NCBI GenBank assembly: GCA_008933735.1
Contig: WBUL01000002.1
Span: forward strand, 62,001-126,000
Length of the DNA stretch: 64,000 bases
Reading direction: 5' to 3'
DNA from: Anaerolineae bacterium
GTDB taxonomy: Bacteria > Chloroflexota > Anaerolineae > Aggregatilineales > J027
Part shown: positions 16,245 through 24,715 of the stretch, one piece after another
How positions within the stretch are numbered: position 1 is the stretch's first letter
How the letters are laid out: every line of letters starts with the position of its first letter
Program-made: the position numbers and the translations under genes
Notes under the pieces: model-generated
What the model was told of the DNA's origin: nothing
Database searches by the model: none
The model's input: the letters and a program-made list of their open reading frames with translations, nothing else

Positions 16245-17249
16245 ATGGAATATCGCTTTATGGGAAAAACCGGGCTGAAAGTCTCTGAACTCTGTATGGG
16301 CACACAAACTTTCGGCTGGGTAACAGAAGAAAACGATGCCCATCTTATGATGGATCGTTTTGTCGGTGCTGGTGGGAACTTCTTTGACACCTCCAATATT
16401 TATAATGAAGGCCGGTCTGAAACCATCCTGGGCAACTGGCTTAAGAAGCGCGGTCAGCGTTCCCAGCACATCATTGCAACCAAAGTCTTCTTTCCTGCGG
16501 GTCAGGGCCCGAACGACACCGGGCTATCCAGAAAACATATTTTTGACCAGATTGACGCCAGCCTTCGTCGCCTGCAAACAGACTATGTGGACTTATACCA
16601 GATGCACTGCTGGGATGCATCCACGCCGCTGGAAGAAACGCTGCGTGCCCTGGATGATCTCGTCCGGGTGGGGAAAGTCCGTTACCTCGGTGCCTCCAAC
16701 TATACAGCCTCACAGTTGATGCGTGTCATCATGCTCAGTGAAAGGCACGGATGGACACGTTTTGACTGCTTGCAGCCGGAATACAGCTTGCTGGTTCGCA
16801 GTATTGAGTGGGAAATTTTGCCCCTGTGCCGGGAAGAGGGGATTGGCGTAATCTGCTGGTCGCCTCTTGCCGGAGGATGGCTCACCGGAAAATATAGAAG
16901 GAACAGTCCACCACCCCCCAACAGCCGTGTTGGGGAAGGAGATCGCTGGGATGATATGCCGGAGCAGCGAGAAAGTGAGCGCACCTGGCAGATTGTTGAC
17001 GCGCTGCTCGAAATTAGCGCGAAAATTGGTAAGAGTCCGGCGCAAGTTGCGTTAAATTGGCTGCTGCAACAGCCTGGGGTGACGGCACCCATTTTTGGCG
17101 CACGCACCATGAATCATCTTGAACAAAATTTGGAAAGTGTTGGTTGGGCACTGGCGGAAGAGCATCTTCTGCAATTAAATGAGGCCAGCGCGGTTCCACT
17201 GCCTTCTCCCTACGATTTCATTGCGCGGTACACCCGGAAACGAGTCTAG
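16245..17249 (+). CDS. Aldo/keto reductase
   Basis: A 334-residue NADPH-dependent aldo/keto reductase with a TIM barrel. The catalytic tetrad is visible: Asp and Tyr in FFDTSNIYNEGRSE, Lys in IIATKVF and His in LYQMHCWD. The C-terminal cofactor part reads FGARTMNHLEQNL. The ATG has AGGAG at 16233-16237. Sequence resembles the YajO/Tas-like oxidoreductases that act on sugars and small aldehydes. It is followed after one base by a sugar kinase, so it probably interconverts an aldose and alditol, or a related carbonyl, ahead of phosphorylation. Confidence 0.9.
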   Translation: MEYRFMGKTGLKVSELCMGTQTFGWVTEENDAHLMMDRFVGAGGNFFDTSNIYNEGRSETILGNWLKKRGQRSQHIIATKVFFPAGQGPNDTGLSRKHIFDQIDASLRRLQTDYVDLYQMHCWDASTPLEETLRALDDLVRVGKVRYLGASNYTASQLMRVIMLSERHGWTRFDCLQPEYSLLVRSIEWEILPLCREEGIGVICWSPLAGGWLTGKYRRNSPPPPNSRVGEGDRWDDMPEQRESERTWQIVDALLEISAKIGKSPAQVALNWLLQQPGVTAPIFGARTMNHLEQNLESVGWALAEEHLLQLNEASAVPLPSPYDFIARYTRKRV

Positions 17250-17250
17250 G

Positions 17251-18777
17251 ATGAAACCTTACATCATTGCCCACGACTTAGGCACCACCGGCAACAAAGC
17301 CACCTTATACGACCGGGAAGGGCGGTTAATTGGCAGTGCCTTCTATGCTTATGAAACCGAATATGCACACACCAGTTGGGCCGAACAAGACCCGGAAGAC
17401 TGGTGGCGGGCGGTCTGCACCTCGACCCGCCAGCTCTTGAGCGAAACCGGAGTCCATGGAAACGAAATCGCCTGTATTACCTTCAGTGGTCAGATGATGG
17501 GAGCCGTTCCGCTTGACAAAAATGCACGTCCTCTCCGAAAAGCGATTATCTGGGCTGACCAGCGTTCGGTCAAACAGGAACAATGGGTGAGCGAGCGTAT
17601 TGCTCCAGCAGATGTCTACAGGATTACAGGCCATCGTCTCAGCGCGTCGTATTCCCTGTGCAAAATTCTCTGGTTTCGTGACCATCAACCGGATACATAT
17701 AAATCTACGTATAAATTTGTCCACGCGAAGGACTCCATTGTGGCGCGTTTGACAGGGACGTTTGTCACCGATCCCTCGGATGGATCAAGCATGAATCTCT
17801 ATGACCTTGAAGCAGGAACATGGTCGGAACGAATCATAGACGCCGTAGGGCTGAATCCAGACCAACTCCCTGAAGTGCGTCAGTCCATTGATGTAGTTGG
17901 CGAAGTTCGCCCTGAAGTGGCTGATGAAGTCGGTGTGGTGGCAGGAACACCTGTGGTCATTGGCGGCGGAGATGGTGCGTGCGCGGCGGCAGGCGCGGGG
18001 GTCATTCGAGAGGGTTCAGCTTACAATTACATCGGCTCATCTTCCTGGATTGCGCTTTCCACCCCCAAGCCGATTTATGATCCGGATTATAGGACGTTCA
18101 CGTTTGGGCATATCATCCCGAATATGTTTATGCCAACAGGTACTATGCAGGCTGCCGGGGCTTCCTACCAGTGGGCGAGAGATCAGCTTGGTGTCATTGA
18201 AAAACAGACGGCTCAGGCACTGGGCATCAGCCCATATGAGTTAATGAATCTGAGTGCCGAAAAATCTCCTGTTGGGGCAAACGGTCTGCTTTATCTGCCC
18301 TATCTGATGGGAGAACGCAGCCCACGATGGAATCCCCGTGCACGAGGCACATTCGTCGGGTTAACGATTCGGCATACCCGCGCCGACATGCTCCGTGCTG
18401 TCCTGGAAGGCGTTACGATGAATTTGCGAGTCATCCTTGACTCTTTCAAAGCGCAGGGGACACACATTGAAGCCATGCGGGTGATTGGCGGCGGCGCACG
18501 TGGGCGATTCTGGAATCAGATCATGGCGGATTTATACGGAATGCCTGTGCAGCGACTCGCCATTCTGGAAGAAGCGACCTCGATGGGAGCAGCCCTGGCG
18601 GGTGGTGTAGGTGTTGGTTTGTATCCCGATTTTTCGATGATTGAAACCATGAATCAAGTAGTTGAGGCCGTTGAGCCAAATCCGGATTCACAGGCGGTAT
18701 ATGAAAAAATCTATCCGATCTTTAATGCCACATACAACGCCTTACTGCCTATCTACGACATGATTGCCGAGGTCTAA
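17251..18777 (+). CDS. FGGY-family carbohydrate kinase (xylulokinase-like)
   Basis: A 508-residue FGGY kinase that phosphorylates a ketose or related sugar with ATP. The N-terminal phosphate motif HDLGTTGNKATLYDREG, the catalytic base region (FSGQMMGAVPLD, then IWADQRS), the second ATPase motif GGGDGACAAAGAG and the adenosine motif RVIGGGARGRFWNQIMAD are all present. The start follows the AKR stop by one base. The stop overlaps the next ATG (TAATG), so translation should be coupled. XylB is the nearest named relative, but substrate choice within FGGY kinases cannot be read by eye. It is one of four FGGY kinases in this window. Confidence 0.88.
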   Translation: MKPYIIAHDLGTTGNKATLYDREGRLIGSAFYAYETEYAHTSWAEQDPEDWWRAVCTSTRQLLSETGVHGNEIACITFSGQMMGAVPLDKNARPLRKAIIWADQRSVKQEQWVSERIAPADVYRITGHRLSASYSLCKILWFRDHQPDTYKSTYKFVHAKDSIVARLTGTFVTDPSDGSSMNLYDLEAGTWSERIIDAVGLNPDQLPEVRQSIDVVGEVRPEVADEVGVVAGTPVVIGGGDGACAAAGAGVIREGSAYNYIGSSSWIALSTPKPIYDPDYRTFTFGHIIPNMFMPTGTMQAAGASYQWARDQLGVIEKQTAQALGISPYELMNLSAEKSPVGANGLLYLPYLMGERSPRWNPRARGTFVGLTIRHTRADMLRAVLEGVTMNLRVILDSFKAQGTHIEAMRVIGGGARGRFWNQIMADLYGMPVQRLAILEEATSMGAALAGGVGVGLYPDFSMIETMNQVVEAVEPNPDSQAVYEKIYPIFNATYNALLPIYDMIAEV

Positions 18778-19706
18778 TGCGATTCCAAACGGTTACCGGG
18801 TTGGCCTCAGTCGAAGATGTTCGTCTTGCAGATGGACATGGACATGTCTGGATACAACCGCCGGAAGGGGCAGAAGTTCGTCTGGAGTTAAACCACCCCG
18901 AATTGATCGAGCTCGAACTCAAAGATTTTTCGCGGGCTGGAGGAACTACTATCGTAGACTGCCAGCCGGGTGACTGTGGTCGGGATGCACGGATGTTGGT
19001 GCGGCTGGCAAATGCTACCGGACTGCAAATCACAGCGACAACAGGGTTTCACCAGCGGAAGTATTACCCAACCGGCCACTGGTTGTGGTCGGCAACTGCC
19101 ACAGAAGCTGCCAAGTATTTTGTCCGAGAACTCACGGTTGGAATGCAGGAAACAGACAACGGCGTGCCTGCCACAACGATCAAAGTAGGGTATGAAGGCA
19201 GTATTGAGGGACAGACTCGCATCCTGATGGAAGCAGCGGCTGAAGCGGGACGCCAAACCGGGGCGGTCATTCTATTTCATACCGAACAAGGGAAAAATAT
19301 CGAAGCTCTGCCGCCCTTTTTTGAGGAACGCGGAATCCCTCCATCCCAGCTTTATCTTTGTCATGTGGACAAACGCCCCGATTTTGGGCTGCACCGGGAA
19401 CTGGCACAGGCCGGGGTTTTGCTCGGTTATGATACTTTTGTGCGCCCCAAGTACAAGCCGGAAAAAAATGTCTGGCGACTGCTGGAAGCCATGCTGGCGG
19501 CAGGCATGGGGGACCACATCGCTGTTTGCCTTGATCTGGCGCTTTTTTCCATGTGGAAACATGATGGCGGCGAACCAGGGTTGGTAACGCTCCCAGCACA
19601 CATCGTTCCTCGACTGCGTACAATGGGTCTTGAGGAGATTGAAATTCGCAAACTGACCGGATTGAACGTTATCCGGCGGCTGGCTCAGAAGAAGGAAGTT
19701 CTATGA
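18777..19706 (+). CDS. Phosphotriesterase-family metal hydrolase, probable sugar-phosphate lactonase
   Basis: A 309-residue amidohydrolase-superfamily protein of the phosphotriesterase (PTE) family. The binuclear metal ligands are all present and in order: H21 and H23 (HGHVW), K136 (TIKVGYEG, the carbamylated lysine), H168 (LFHTEQG), H196 (LCHVD) and D253 (CLDLALF). Several PTE-family enzymes from Mycoplasma and Listeria hydrolyse lactones of phosphorylated pentonic acids. With a kinase before it and a dehydrogenase and aldolases after it, a phospho-lactonase role fits. It overlaps the kinase by one base and the next gene by four. Confidence 0.85.
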   Translation: MRFQTVTGLASVEDVRLADGHGHVWIQPPEGAEVRLELNHPELIELELKDFSRAGGTTIVDCQPGDCGRDARMLVRLANATGLQITATTGFHQRKYYPTGHWLWSATATEAAKYFVRELTVGMQETDNGVPATTIKVGYEGSIEGQTRILMEAAAEAGRQTGAVILFHTEQGKNIEALPPFFEERGIPPSQLYLCHVDKRPDFGLHRELAQAGVLLGYDTFVRPKYKPEKNVWRLLEAMLAAGMGDHIAVCLDLALFSMWKHDGGEPGLVTLPAHIVPRLRTMGLEEIEIRKLTGLNVIRRLAQKKEVL

Positions 19707-20641
19707 CAGCATTGGTCTCTCGTACTGTCCCAACGATGTACTTTATCGGTGTGACCACAACGCAATCGTCGATTATGAGTGTTTTCCCCAGATGGTCCGA
19801 AATTCTGGGGCTTGGCGCGGAAATCGTGGGCTACGACGCCCCTATTCACGCGCCCGATGAAGTCTACCGGGCCATTGTCAGGCATATCAAAAATGATCCT
19901 CTGTCGCGGGGTGCGCTGGTAACAACGCACAAAATTGACCTGTTGGCCGCCGCCCGCGATTTCTTTGACTATCTCGACCCTTATGCCGAACTATGTGGAG
20001 AAATTTCCTGCATTTCCAAGCAGAATGGTCTGCTGTGTGGTCATGCGAAAGACCCGATTTCGTCGGGTGCGACATGGAATGGTTTTGTCGATCCTGGACA
20101 TTGGCAACGAACCCAGGCCGATGTTCTCTGTCTGGGCGCTGGCGGTGCAGCCGTCGCAATCAGCATTCATGTTGCTAATCTTCCGGAGAATCACCCCAGA
20201 AAATTCATCACAGTGGATATTGACCAGCAGCGCCTGGATGAGTTAGCAAAAATCCACCGCCAACTTGATACGGATATTGTGTTTGAATATTTTCTGAATG
20301 ATCGACCGGAACACAATGATGAAATGATGGCGGCGTTACCTGCGGGTTCTATGGTTATCAACGCCACCGGATTGGGGAAAGACCGTCCCGGTTCACCCGT
20401 GACAGATCGGGGAAGGTTCCCTGAAAATGGATTGGTATGGGAGTTAAACTATCGTGGCGAACTTGCGTTTCTCCGTCAGGCTGAACGTCAGGCTCAGACC
20501 CGCCATCTCAGAATCGAAGATGGATGGGTCTACTTTTTGCATGGATGGACACAGGTCATCGCTGAAGTGTTTCATATTCAACTGACACCTCAAATATTTG
20601 CTCAACTGGATGAAGCGGCTTCATCGCTTCGCCCCAAATAA
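19703..20641 (+). CDS. Shikimate dehydrogenase-like oxidoreductase in a catabolic operon
   Basis: A 312-residue protein built like shikimate dehydrogenase. The N-terminal substrate domain reads YFIGVTTTQSS...FPRW and ALVTTHKIDL (the catalytic Lys region, usually PHK). A Rossmann domain follows with CLGAGGAAVAIS and NATGLGKDRPGSP. It differs from AroE: the SxS substrate motif is replaced by TTQSS, the PHK by TTHK, and there is no aroma-pathway neighbour. The four-base ATGA overlap with the PTE gene and the aldolase gene after it tie it to a sugar pathway. It probably oxidises a polyol or sugar-acid hydroxyl with NAD(P). The exact substrate is unknown. Confidence 0.8.
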   Translation: MTALVSRTVPTMYFIGVTTTQSSIMSVFPRWSEILGLGAEIVGYDAPIHAPDEVYRAIVRHIKNDPLSRGALVTTHKIDLLAAARDFFDYLDPYAELCGEISCISKQNGLLCGHAKDPISSGATWNGFVDPGHWQRTQADVLCLGAGGAAVAISIHVANLPENHPRKFITVDIDQQRLDELAKIHRQLDTDIVFEYFLNDRPEHNDEMMAALPAGSMVINATGLGKDRPGSPVTDRGRFPENGLVWELNYRGELAFLRQAERQAQTRHLRIEDGWVYFLHGWTQVIAEVFHIQLTPQIFAQLDEAASSLRPK

Positions 20642-20658
20642 GGAGATTTAAAAACCCT

Positions 20659-21333
20659 ATGGCACGTTTTGATCGGCTCACAGTCTACAATACCATGCTC
20701 AAAGAGGGCATGATTCCGCTCTTTTATAATGGCAAGCTCGACATTTCAACACAGGTTGTGGCCGCTTTAGCTGGCGGCGGCAGTCATATTCTGGAATTTA
20801 CCAACCGGGGCGACTTCGCCATCGAGGTTTTTAGCGAACTGGTCAAATACTGCGCGAAGAACCATCCTGATATGATTATTGGTGTTGGCTCAGTAGAAGA
20901 TGCCGCCACGGCCGCCCTGTTTGCAGCTCATGGTGCGAACTTTGTGGTTGGCCCGACCTTCAGCGAGGAAACCGCCCGTTTCTGCAATCGGCGTAAGCTG
21001 GCTTACATTCCCGGATGCGGAAATCTCAACGACATTGCAACCGCAGAGGAATGGGGCGCGGAAATCGTCAAGGCCTTTCCGGGAACATCCATTGGCGGGC
21101 CGGATTTTGTAAAATCGGTACTTGCTCCACGCCCCTGGTCGCGCATCATGCCAACTGGTGGTGTCACCCCAGAAGAAGACAATTTGCGGAAGTGGTTTGA
21201 TGCCGGAGTCGCCTGTGTGGGGATGGGCAGCAATCTCATCAAAAAAGAATGGCTCGATGCAGGCAATTTTGAGGCCATGCAGCAGCTAACCAGTATCATA
21301 CTCGAACGGATCCGAGTGATTCGGACTCGCTGA
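20659..21333 (+). CDS. eda: KDPG/KHG-type 2-dehydro-3-deoxy-phosphogluconate aldolase
   Basis: A 224-residue class I aldolase that cleaves a 2-keto-3-deoxy-phospho sugar acid to pyruvate plus an aldehyde phosphate. The base E46 is in LEFTNRG and the Schiff-base K138 in IVKAFPG, as in Eda. The phosphate loop is PTGGVTPEEDN. The EFTNRG form instead of EVTLRT places it in a sub-family slightly larger than E. coli Eda. AAGGAGAT precedes the ATG. The position after the dehydrogenase suggests it cleaves the pathway's 2-keto-3-deoxy acid. Confidence 0.9.
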   Translation: MARFDRLTVYNTMLKEGMIPLFYNGKLDISTQVVAALAGGGSHILEFTNRGDFAIEVFSELVKYCAKNHPDMIIGVGSVEDAATAALFAAHGANFVVGPTFSEETARFCNRRKLAYIPGCGNLNDIATAEEWGAEIVKAFPGTSIGGPDFVKSVLAPRPWSRIMPTGGVTPEEDNLRKWFDAGVACVGMGSNLIKKEWLDAGNFEAMQQLTSIILERIRVIRTR

Positions 21334-21351
21334 GTTCAAGGAGTTGTTATC

Positions 21352-22023
21352 TTGGAATTATGGATTGAAGGTTCAATCGAACAGGTTAAAGCGGCAGTAG
21401 ACAGTGGGCTTGCGACCACTGTCGCCACGAATCCGTCCATCATCGCGCGTTGGACAGCCAATGGGCAGACCATGGACGAAGTTGTTAAAGAAGTCTGCCG
21501 GAAAGTCAGCGTGCCGGTGTACGTTCAACTGCACGGGCCCACTGTTGATGATTTTCTGTACGAAATGGATGCCTTACGCAGTATCTCTGAGCAGATTCAC
21601 CCGAAACTGGTTGCAACCCGCGACGGTATCGCAGCGACTAAGCGCCTTGCTCAGGATGGATTAAGGCCGCTGGTTACCACCATCAGCACAGTCAGTCAGG
21701 CGTTCATGTCCGCTGCCGCAGGGGCGGCCTATATTGCGCCCTATGTAGGGCGGATTGAAGATGCAGGTGAGGACGCTTCGGGTCTGGTGGCGAACATTGC
21801 GCGGCTTTATGCTCTGCATGGCGTAGAAACTCAGATTGCAGCGGCCAGCATCCGGTCACCGGAGCAGGCGGAAAAATCACTGCTTGCCGGCGCTCACATC
21901 GTCGTGATGCAGTACGAAATCTTCGAAAAGCTGTTTGAGTCCAGGTTAACACAGGACTGGATCGACCGCTTTGAGGAAAACTGGTCACAGTTTGTTTTTG
22001 AAGGGCGTGCGGTTCACCCGTAA
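21352..22023 (+). CDS. Transaldolase/fructose-6-phosphate aldolase-like protein
   Basis: A 223-residue member of the small transaldolase family (FSA/TalC). K85 in HPKLVATRDG aligns with the Schiff-base K85 of E. coli FSA. The following AATKRL, then SAAAGAAYIAPYVGRIED and LLAGAHIVVMQYEI, match the family closely. The residue after the lysine pair differs from the usual KIPVT. The start is a TTG with AAGGAG in front. It is the last gene of the LacI operon and should break or join a C3 unit (dihydroxyacetone or glyceraldehyde 3-phosphate). Confidence 0.88.
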   Translation: MELWIEGSIEQVKAAVDSGLATTVATNPSIIARWTANGQTMDEVVKEVCRKVSVPVYVQLHGPTVDDFLYEMDALRSISEQIHPKLVATRDGIAATKRLAQDGLRPLVTTISTVSQAFMSAAAGAAYIAPYVGRIEDAGEDASGLVANIARLYALHGVETQIAAASIRSPEQAEKSLLAGAHIVVMQYEIFEKLFESRLTQDWIDRFEENWSQFVFEGRAVHP

Positions 22024-22097
22024 GGAACAGCCCATGTCAGGACAAAGATTCCGGGGATTTTGCTCCTTGTGAAGCAGCAGTGGGGCTGGGATTTGTA

Positions 22098-22125
22098 GAT
22101 GGGGTTGTTTGAAACACACCCCATC
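22098..22125 (+). repeat. Stem-loop in the spacer after the aldolase gene
   Basis: GATGGGGT (22098-22105) and ACCCCATC (22118-22125) form an 8-base stem, with partial pairing inside the loop. There is no T run, so a classical terminator is not supported. The surrounding spacer 22024-22270 has no convincing gene. Confidence 0.4.
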
Positions 22126-22234
22126 CACCCTGAGGCGCCTGTGAGCACCTCATTAGCAGATACACAACCAAAGGTAGAGTTGAAGACAGAATAAGAAATC
22201 AGAAAACCAGGTGTACTGCATCGTTTATCAGGAT

Positions 22235-22255
22235 AAGATTCCCGGCGGGAATCTT
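22235..22255 (+). terminator. Palindromic hairpin before the HAD phosphatase
   Basis: AAGATTCCCG and CGGGAATCTT flank a single G, a perfect 21-base palindrome ending in TTT. It could fold as a stem with a tight loop and act as terminator of the LacI operon, or bind a dimeric regulator. It lies 15 bases upstream of the HAD gene start. Confidence 0.5.
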
Positions 22256-22270
22256 TCGTTAGGGTGAGAC

Positions 22271-22945
22271 ATGAAATTTTCTGCAATTCTCTTTGACCTG
22301 GACGGCACGCTGGTTGATTCCGAAAGCGTGTGGTTAACGGCTGAACAGGATTTTCTGCGCCGACGAGGAAAAGTGTATGATCCAGTGCTCCACGCGGCGA
22401 CCCATGGGACAGCCGCACTTGAGTCGATGAACATCATCCGTAGAATCTACGGCATTGAGGACGAGGCTGAAGCCATCCTGAATGAAGTAACAACACAGGT
22501 AAAAGCCCTGTTGAAAGCCCATTCTGTCGCCAAACCGGGTGCGGCAGAAATTCTTCACTACGTTAAGAGCCATCAGCTTCCGCGTGCTCTGGTTTCAAAT
22601 TCGTCGCATGAAATCATTGAGGTCACCCTGCAAAACCACCCCTGGGCGAGTTTTCTTGAACTACGCTGTTCGGCTGACGATGTTAAGAACCCAAAACCCG
22701 CCCCGGATCTGTATTTGTACGCAGCGCAAAAACTTGGGATACCACCGCAGGAGTGCCTGGTCATTGAAGACAGTCACAATGGTGCAAAGGCTGCTGTTGC
22801 GGCTGGCGCGACCTGCTTTGCTGTGCCTGATTCGCAGGGCACGCTTGATTTCACCGGCATTACAGATCATGTTTTTGGTGATTTGCAACAAGTCCTCGAT
22901 GCCATCCGAGCAGATAGAAAATTCTCTTATGGACAAAACAATTAA
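22271..22945 (+). CDS. HAD-superfamily phosphatase (beta-phosphoglucomutase-like)
   Basis: A 224-residue HAD hydrolase of subfamily I. The nucleophile motif is FDLDGTLVDSE at the N-terminus, motif II is VSNSSHE, and motifs III/IV are KNPKPAPDLYLYAA and VIEDSHNGAKAAVAAG. A helical cap follows residue 15. AGGGTGAG is a usable ribosome-binding site. It resembles sugar-phosphate phosphatases and phosphoglucomutases of the YqaB/PgmB type. It stands between two sugar operons with its own spacer on each side, so its partner pathway is uncertain. Confidence 0.87.
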   Translation: MKFSAILFDLDGTLVDSESVWLTAEQDFLRRRGKVYDPVLHAATHGTAALESMNIIRRIYGIEDEAEAILNEVTTQVKALLKAHSVAKPGAAEILHYVKSHQLPRALVSNSSHEIIEVTLQNHPWASFLELRCSADDVKNPKPAPDLYLYAAQKLGIPPQECLVIEDSHNGAKAAVAAGATCFAVPDSQGTLDFTGITDHVFGDLQQVLDAIRADRKFSYGQNN

Positions 22946-23233
22946 ACACCAAACCACTCCAATCCCTCTGCTTGCGGAACAGAGGTAAGGTCGAGAAAGT
23001 GTAATGGTACAGATTTATTGGGCTCGTCCATTAGAATAGGAATAGGGCCTTATGCAGGACACCCGAATAGCTATTATTTTCTTTCAGTTTGTTTCGTTAT
23101 GAAAGTCGAGCCAGCCATGCCGACAATTCGTTTCCAAAAAAGTGCTGTGCTGCGATTTGTACCCTGGGGCGAAATGCTATAAAATGACACAAAGTGTTAG
23201 AAAACAAAAGCAAATGTAAGCGAGTTTCATATC
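22946..23233 (+). promoter_or_regulatory. Spacer with the rhamnulokinase promoter region
   Basis: This 288-base spacer holds no convincing gene. Near its end TATAAA (23178-23183) with TTTGTA about 16 bases upstream is a candidate promoter. ACAC-aaa-GTGT (23187-23197) directly after it is a small palindrome that could be an operator. The remainder shows no clear structure. Confidence 0.4.
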
Positions 23234-24670
23234 GTGCCTAAAAATGTTGCCGCCGTTGATCTAGGTGCTGAGTCAGGGCGGGTGATGCTGGTAAGCTTCG
23301 ACGGCAGCCGCCTGCAATATAAAGAAACGCACCGCTTCCCCAATATTCCTGTCCAGGCCCATCGAATGCTGCACTGGGATGTTCTCCGAATCTGGCATGA
23401 AATTCAAACAGGGCTGGATGCAGTCTTGTCTGAGGCTGCGTCGATAGGTGTCGATACCTGGGGGGTTGACTTTGCCCTGCTGGATCGGAACGGCACGCTG
23501 ATTTCCAACCCTGTTCATTACCGTGACTCCAACCGTGATGGGGCAATGGAATGGGTGTTTGAACGAGTGCCGCGCCGCCTTCTTTTTGAACGGACCGGGA
23601 TTCAGTTCATGATTCTCAACGGGCTTTATCAGCTTGCGGCTTATAAGCGGGCGAACAGCCCACTCCTGGATGCCGCTCATACGTTCCTGACCATTGCTGA
23701 TCTGTTCAATTTCTGGCTGTGTGGTGCGCTGACCTGTGAATTCACCCATGCCACAACCCAGCAAACTTATAATCCCCGTGCACAGCGATGGGATACCGAA
23801 ACACTGGAGGCATTGGGCATTCCCTCTCATATCTTTCCCGAAATTGTGCAACCAGGAACAAAAATTGGCAGCTATCAGGGGATTCCGGTAATTGCTCCAT
23901 CGTGTCACGATACTGGCAGCGCGGTGGTAGCCGTACCAGCCACAACGAAGAATTATGCCTATCTGAGCAGCGGAACCTGGAGTCTGCTGGGGGCAGAAGT
24001 TGACCATCCCATCATTAACGACACCACCTACGCAGCCAATTTCACCAATGAGGGCGGGGTTGAAGGAACTTTTCGACTCCTCAAGAATGTAGCGGGAATG
24101 TGGCTTGTCCAGCAGTCACGGTTAACATGGGCCAAAGAAGGCAAGGATTACAGCTACGAGGAAATGGCTGCACTGGCAGCGGCTGAAAAACCGTTCTTCG
24201 CCTTCATTGATCCCGATGATCCCCTATTTTTACCCCCCGGCGATATGCCAGCCCGTATCCGGGAATTTTGCCAGCAAACTCACCAGCCTGTGCCGGAAAA
24301 TGCAGGACAAATACTGCGCGTCATATATGAAAGCCTGGCGCTGAAATACCGCCATGTGTTGGATAAACTCATCCAGATTACCGGAAACGATATTGAACAA
24401 TTACACATCATCGGGGGCGGTTCCCAGAATGCCCTGCTCTCTCAAATGACCGCCGACTGCATTGGGCATGAGGTAATTACTGGCCCGGTCGAAGCGACCA
24501 CGCTGGGAAATGCGATTGTGCAATTCATCGCCTTAGGCGAAATAGGAAATGTAGCCCAGGCCCGTCAGATTCTCAGTCATTCGTTTCGCAACCTCCGTTA
24601 TCACCCGAAAGAAACAGATCAATGGGATGAGGCATACAGCCGTTTTCAATCGCTTCTCACCACACTCTGA
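23234..24670 (+). CDS. rhaB: Rhamnulokinase
   Basis: A 478-residue FGGY kinase of the rhamnulokinase group, phosphorylating L-rhamnulose at C1. The opening is VAAVDLGAESGRVMLV, with the DLGAESGR form typical of RhaB in place of the D(I/L)GT of xylulokinases. Other motifs are GVDTWGVDFALLD, HYRDSNRDGAMEWVF, APSCHDTGSAVVAVPA, AYLSSGTWSLLGAE, FTNEGGVEGTFRLLKN and IIGGGSQNALLSQMTAD. Start is GTG. A class II aldolase gene follows after 45 bases. Together they would give dihydroxyacetone phosphate and L-lactaldehyde. No rhamnose isomerase is in the window. Confidence 0.92.
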   Translation: MPKNVAAVDLGAESGRVMLVSFDGSRLQYKETHRFPNIPVQAHRMLHWDVLRIWHEIQTGLDAVLSEAASIGVDTWGVDFALLDRNGTLISNPVHYRDSNRDGAMEWVFERVPRRLLFERTGIQFMILNGLYQLAAYKRANSPLLDAAHTFLTIADLFNFWLCGALTCEFTHATTQQTYNPRAQRWDTETLEALGIPSHIFPEIVQPGTKIGSYQGIPVIAPSCHDTGSAVVAVPATTKNYAYLSSGTWSLLGAEVDHPIINDTTYAANFTNEGGVEGTFRLLKNVAGMWLVQQSRLTWAKEGKDYSYEEMAALAAAEKPFFAFIDPDDPLFLPPGDMPARIREFCQQTHQPVPENAGQILRVIYESLALKYRHVLDKLIQITGNDIEQLHIIGGGSQNALLSQMTADCIGHEVITGPVEATTLGNAIVQFIALGEIGNVAQARQILSHSFRNLRYHPKETDQWDEAYSRFQSLLTTL

Positions 24671-24679
24671 TGCAATCGT

Positions 24680-24685
24680 TATAAT
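24680..24685 (+). promoter_or_regulatory. Candidate internal -10 box before the class II aldolase
   Basis: TATAAT lies in the short gap between rhaB and the aldolase, 30 bases before its ATG. No good -35 is seen, so it may only support a weak internal promoter. Confidence 0.3.
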
Positions 24686-24715
24686 TGAGAACCATTTCAG
24701 GATTGGGGTTGTATT

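Noticed and set aside
22098..22125. Stem-loop considered as terminator or riboswitch part
   Set aside because: No T run and no recognisable aptamer core; listed only as a stem-loop.
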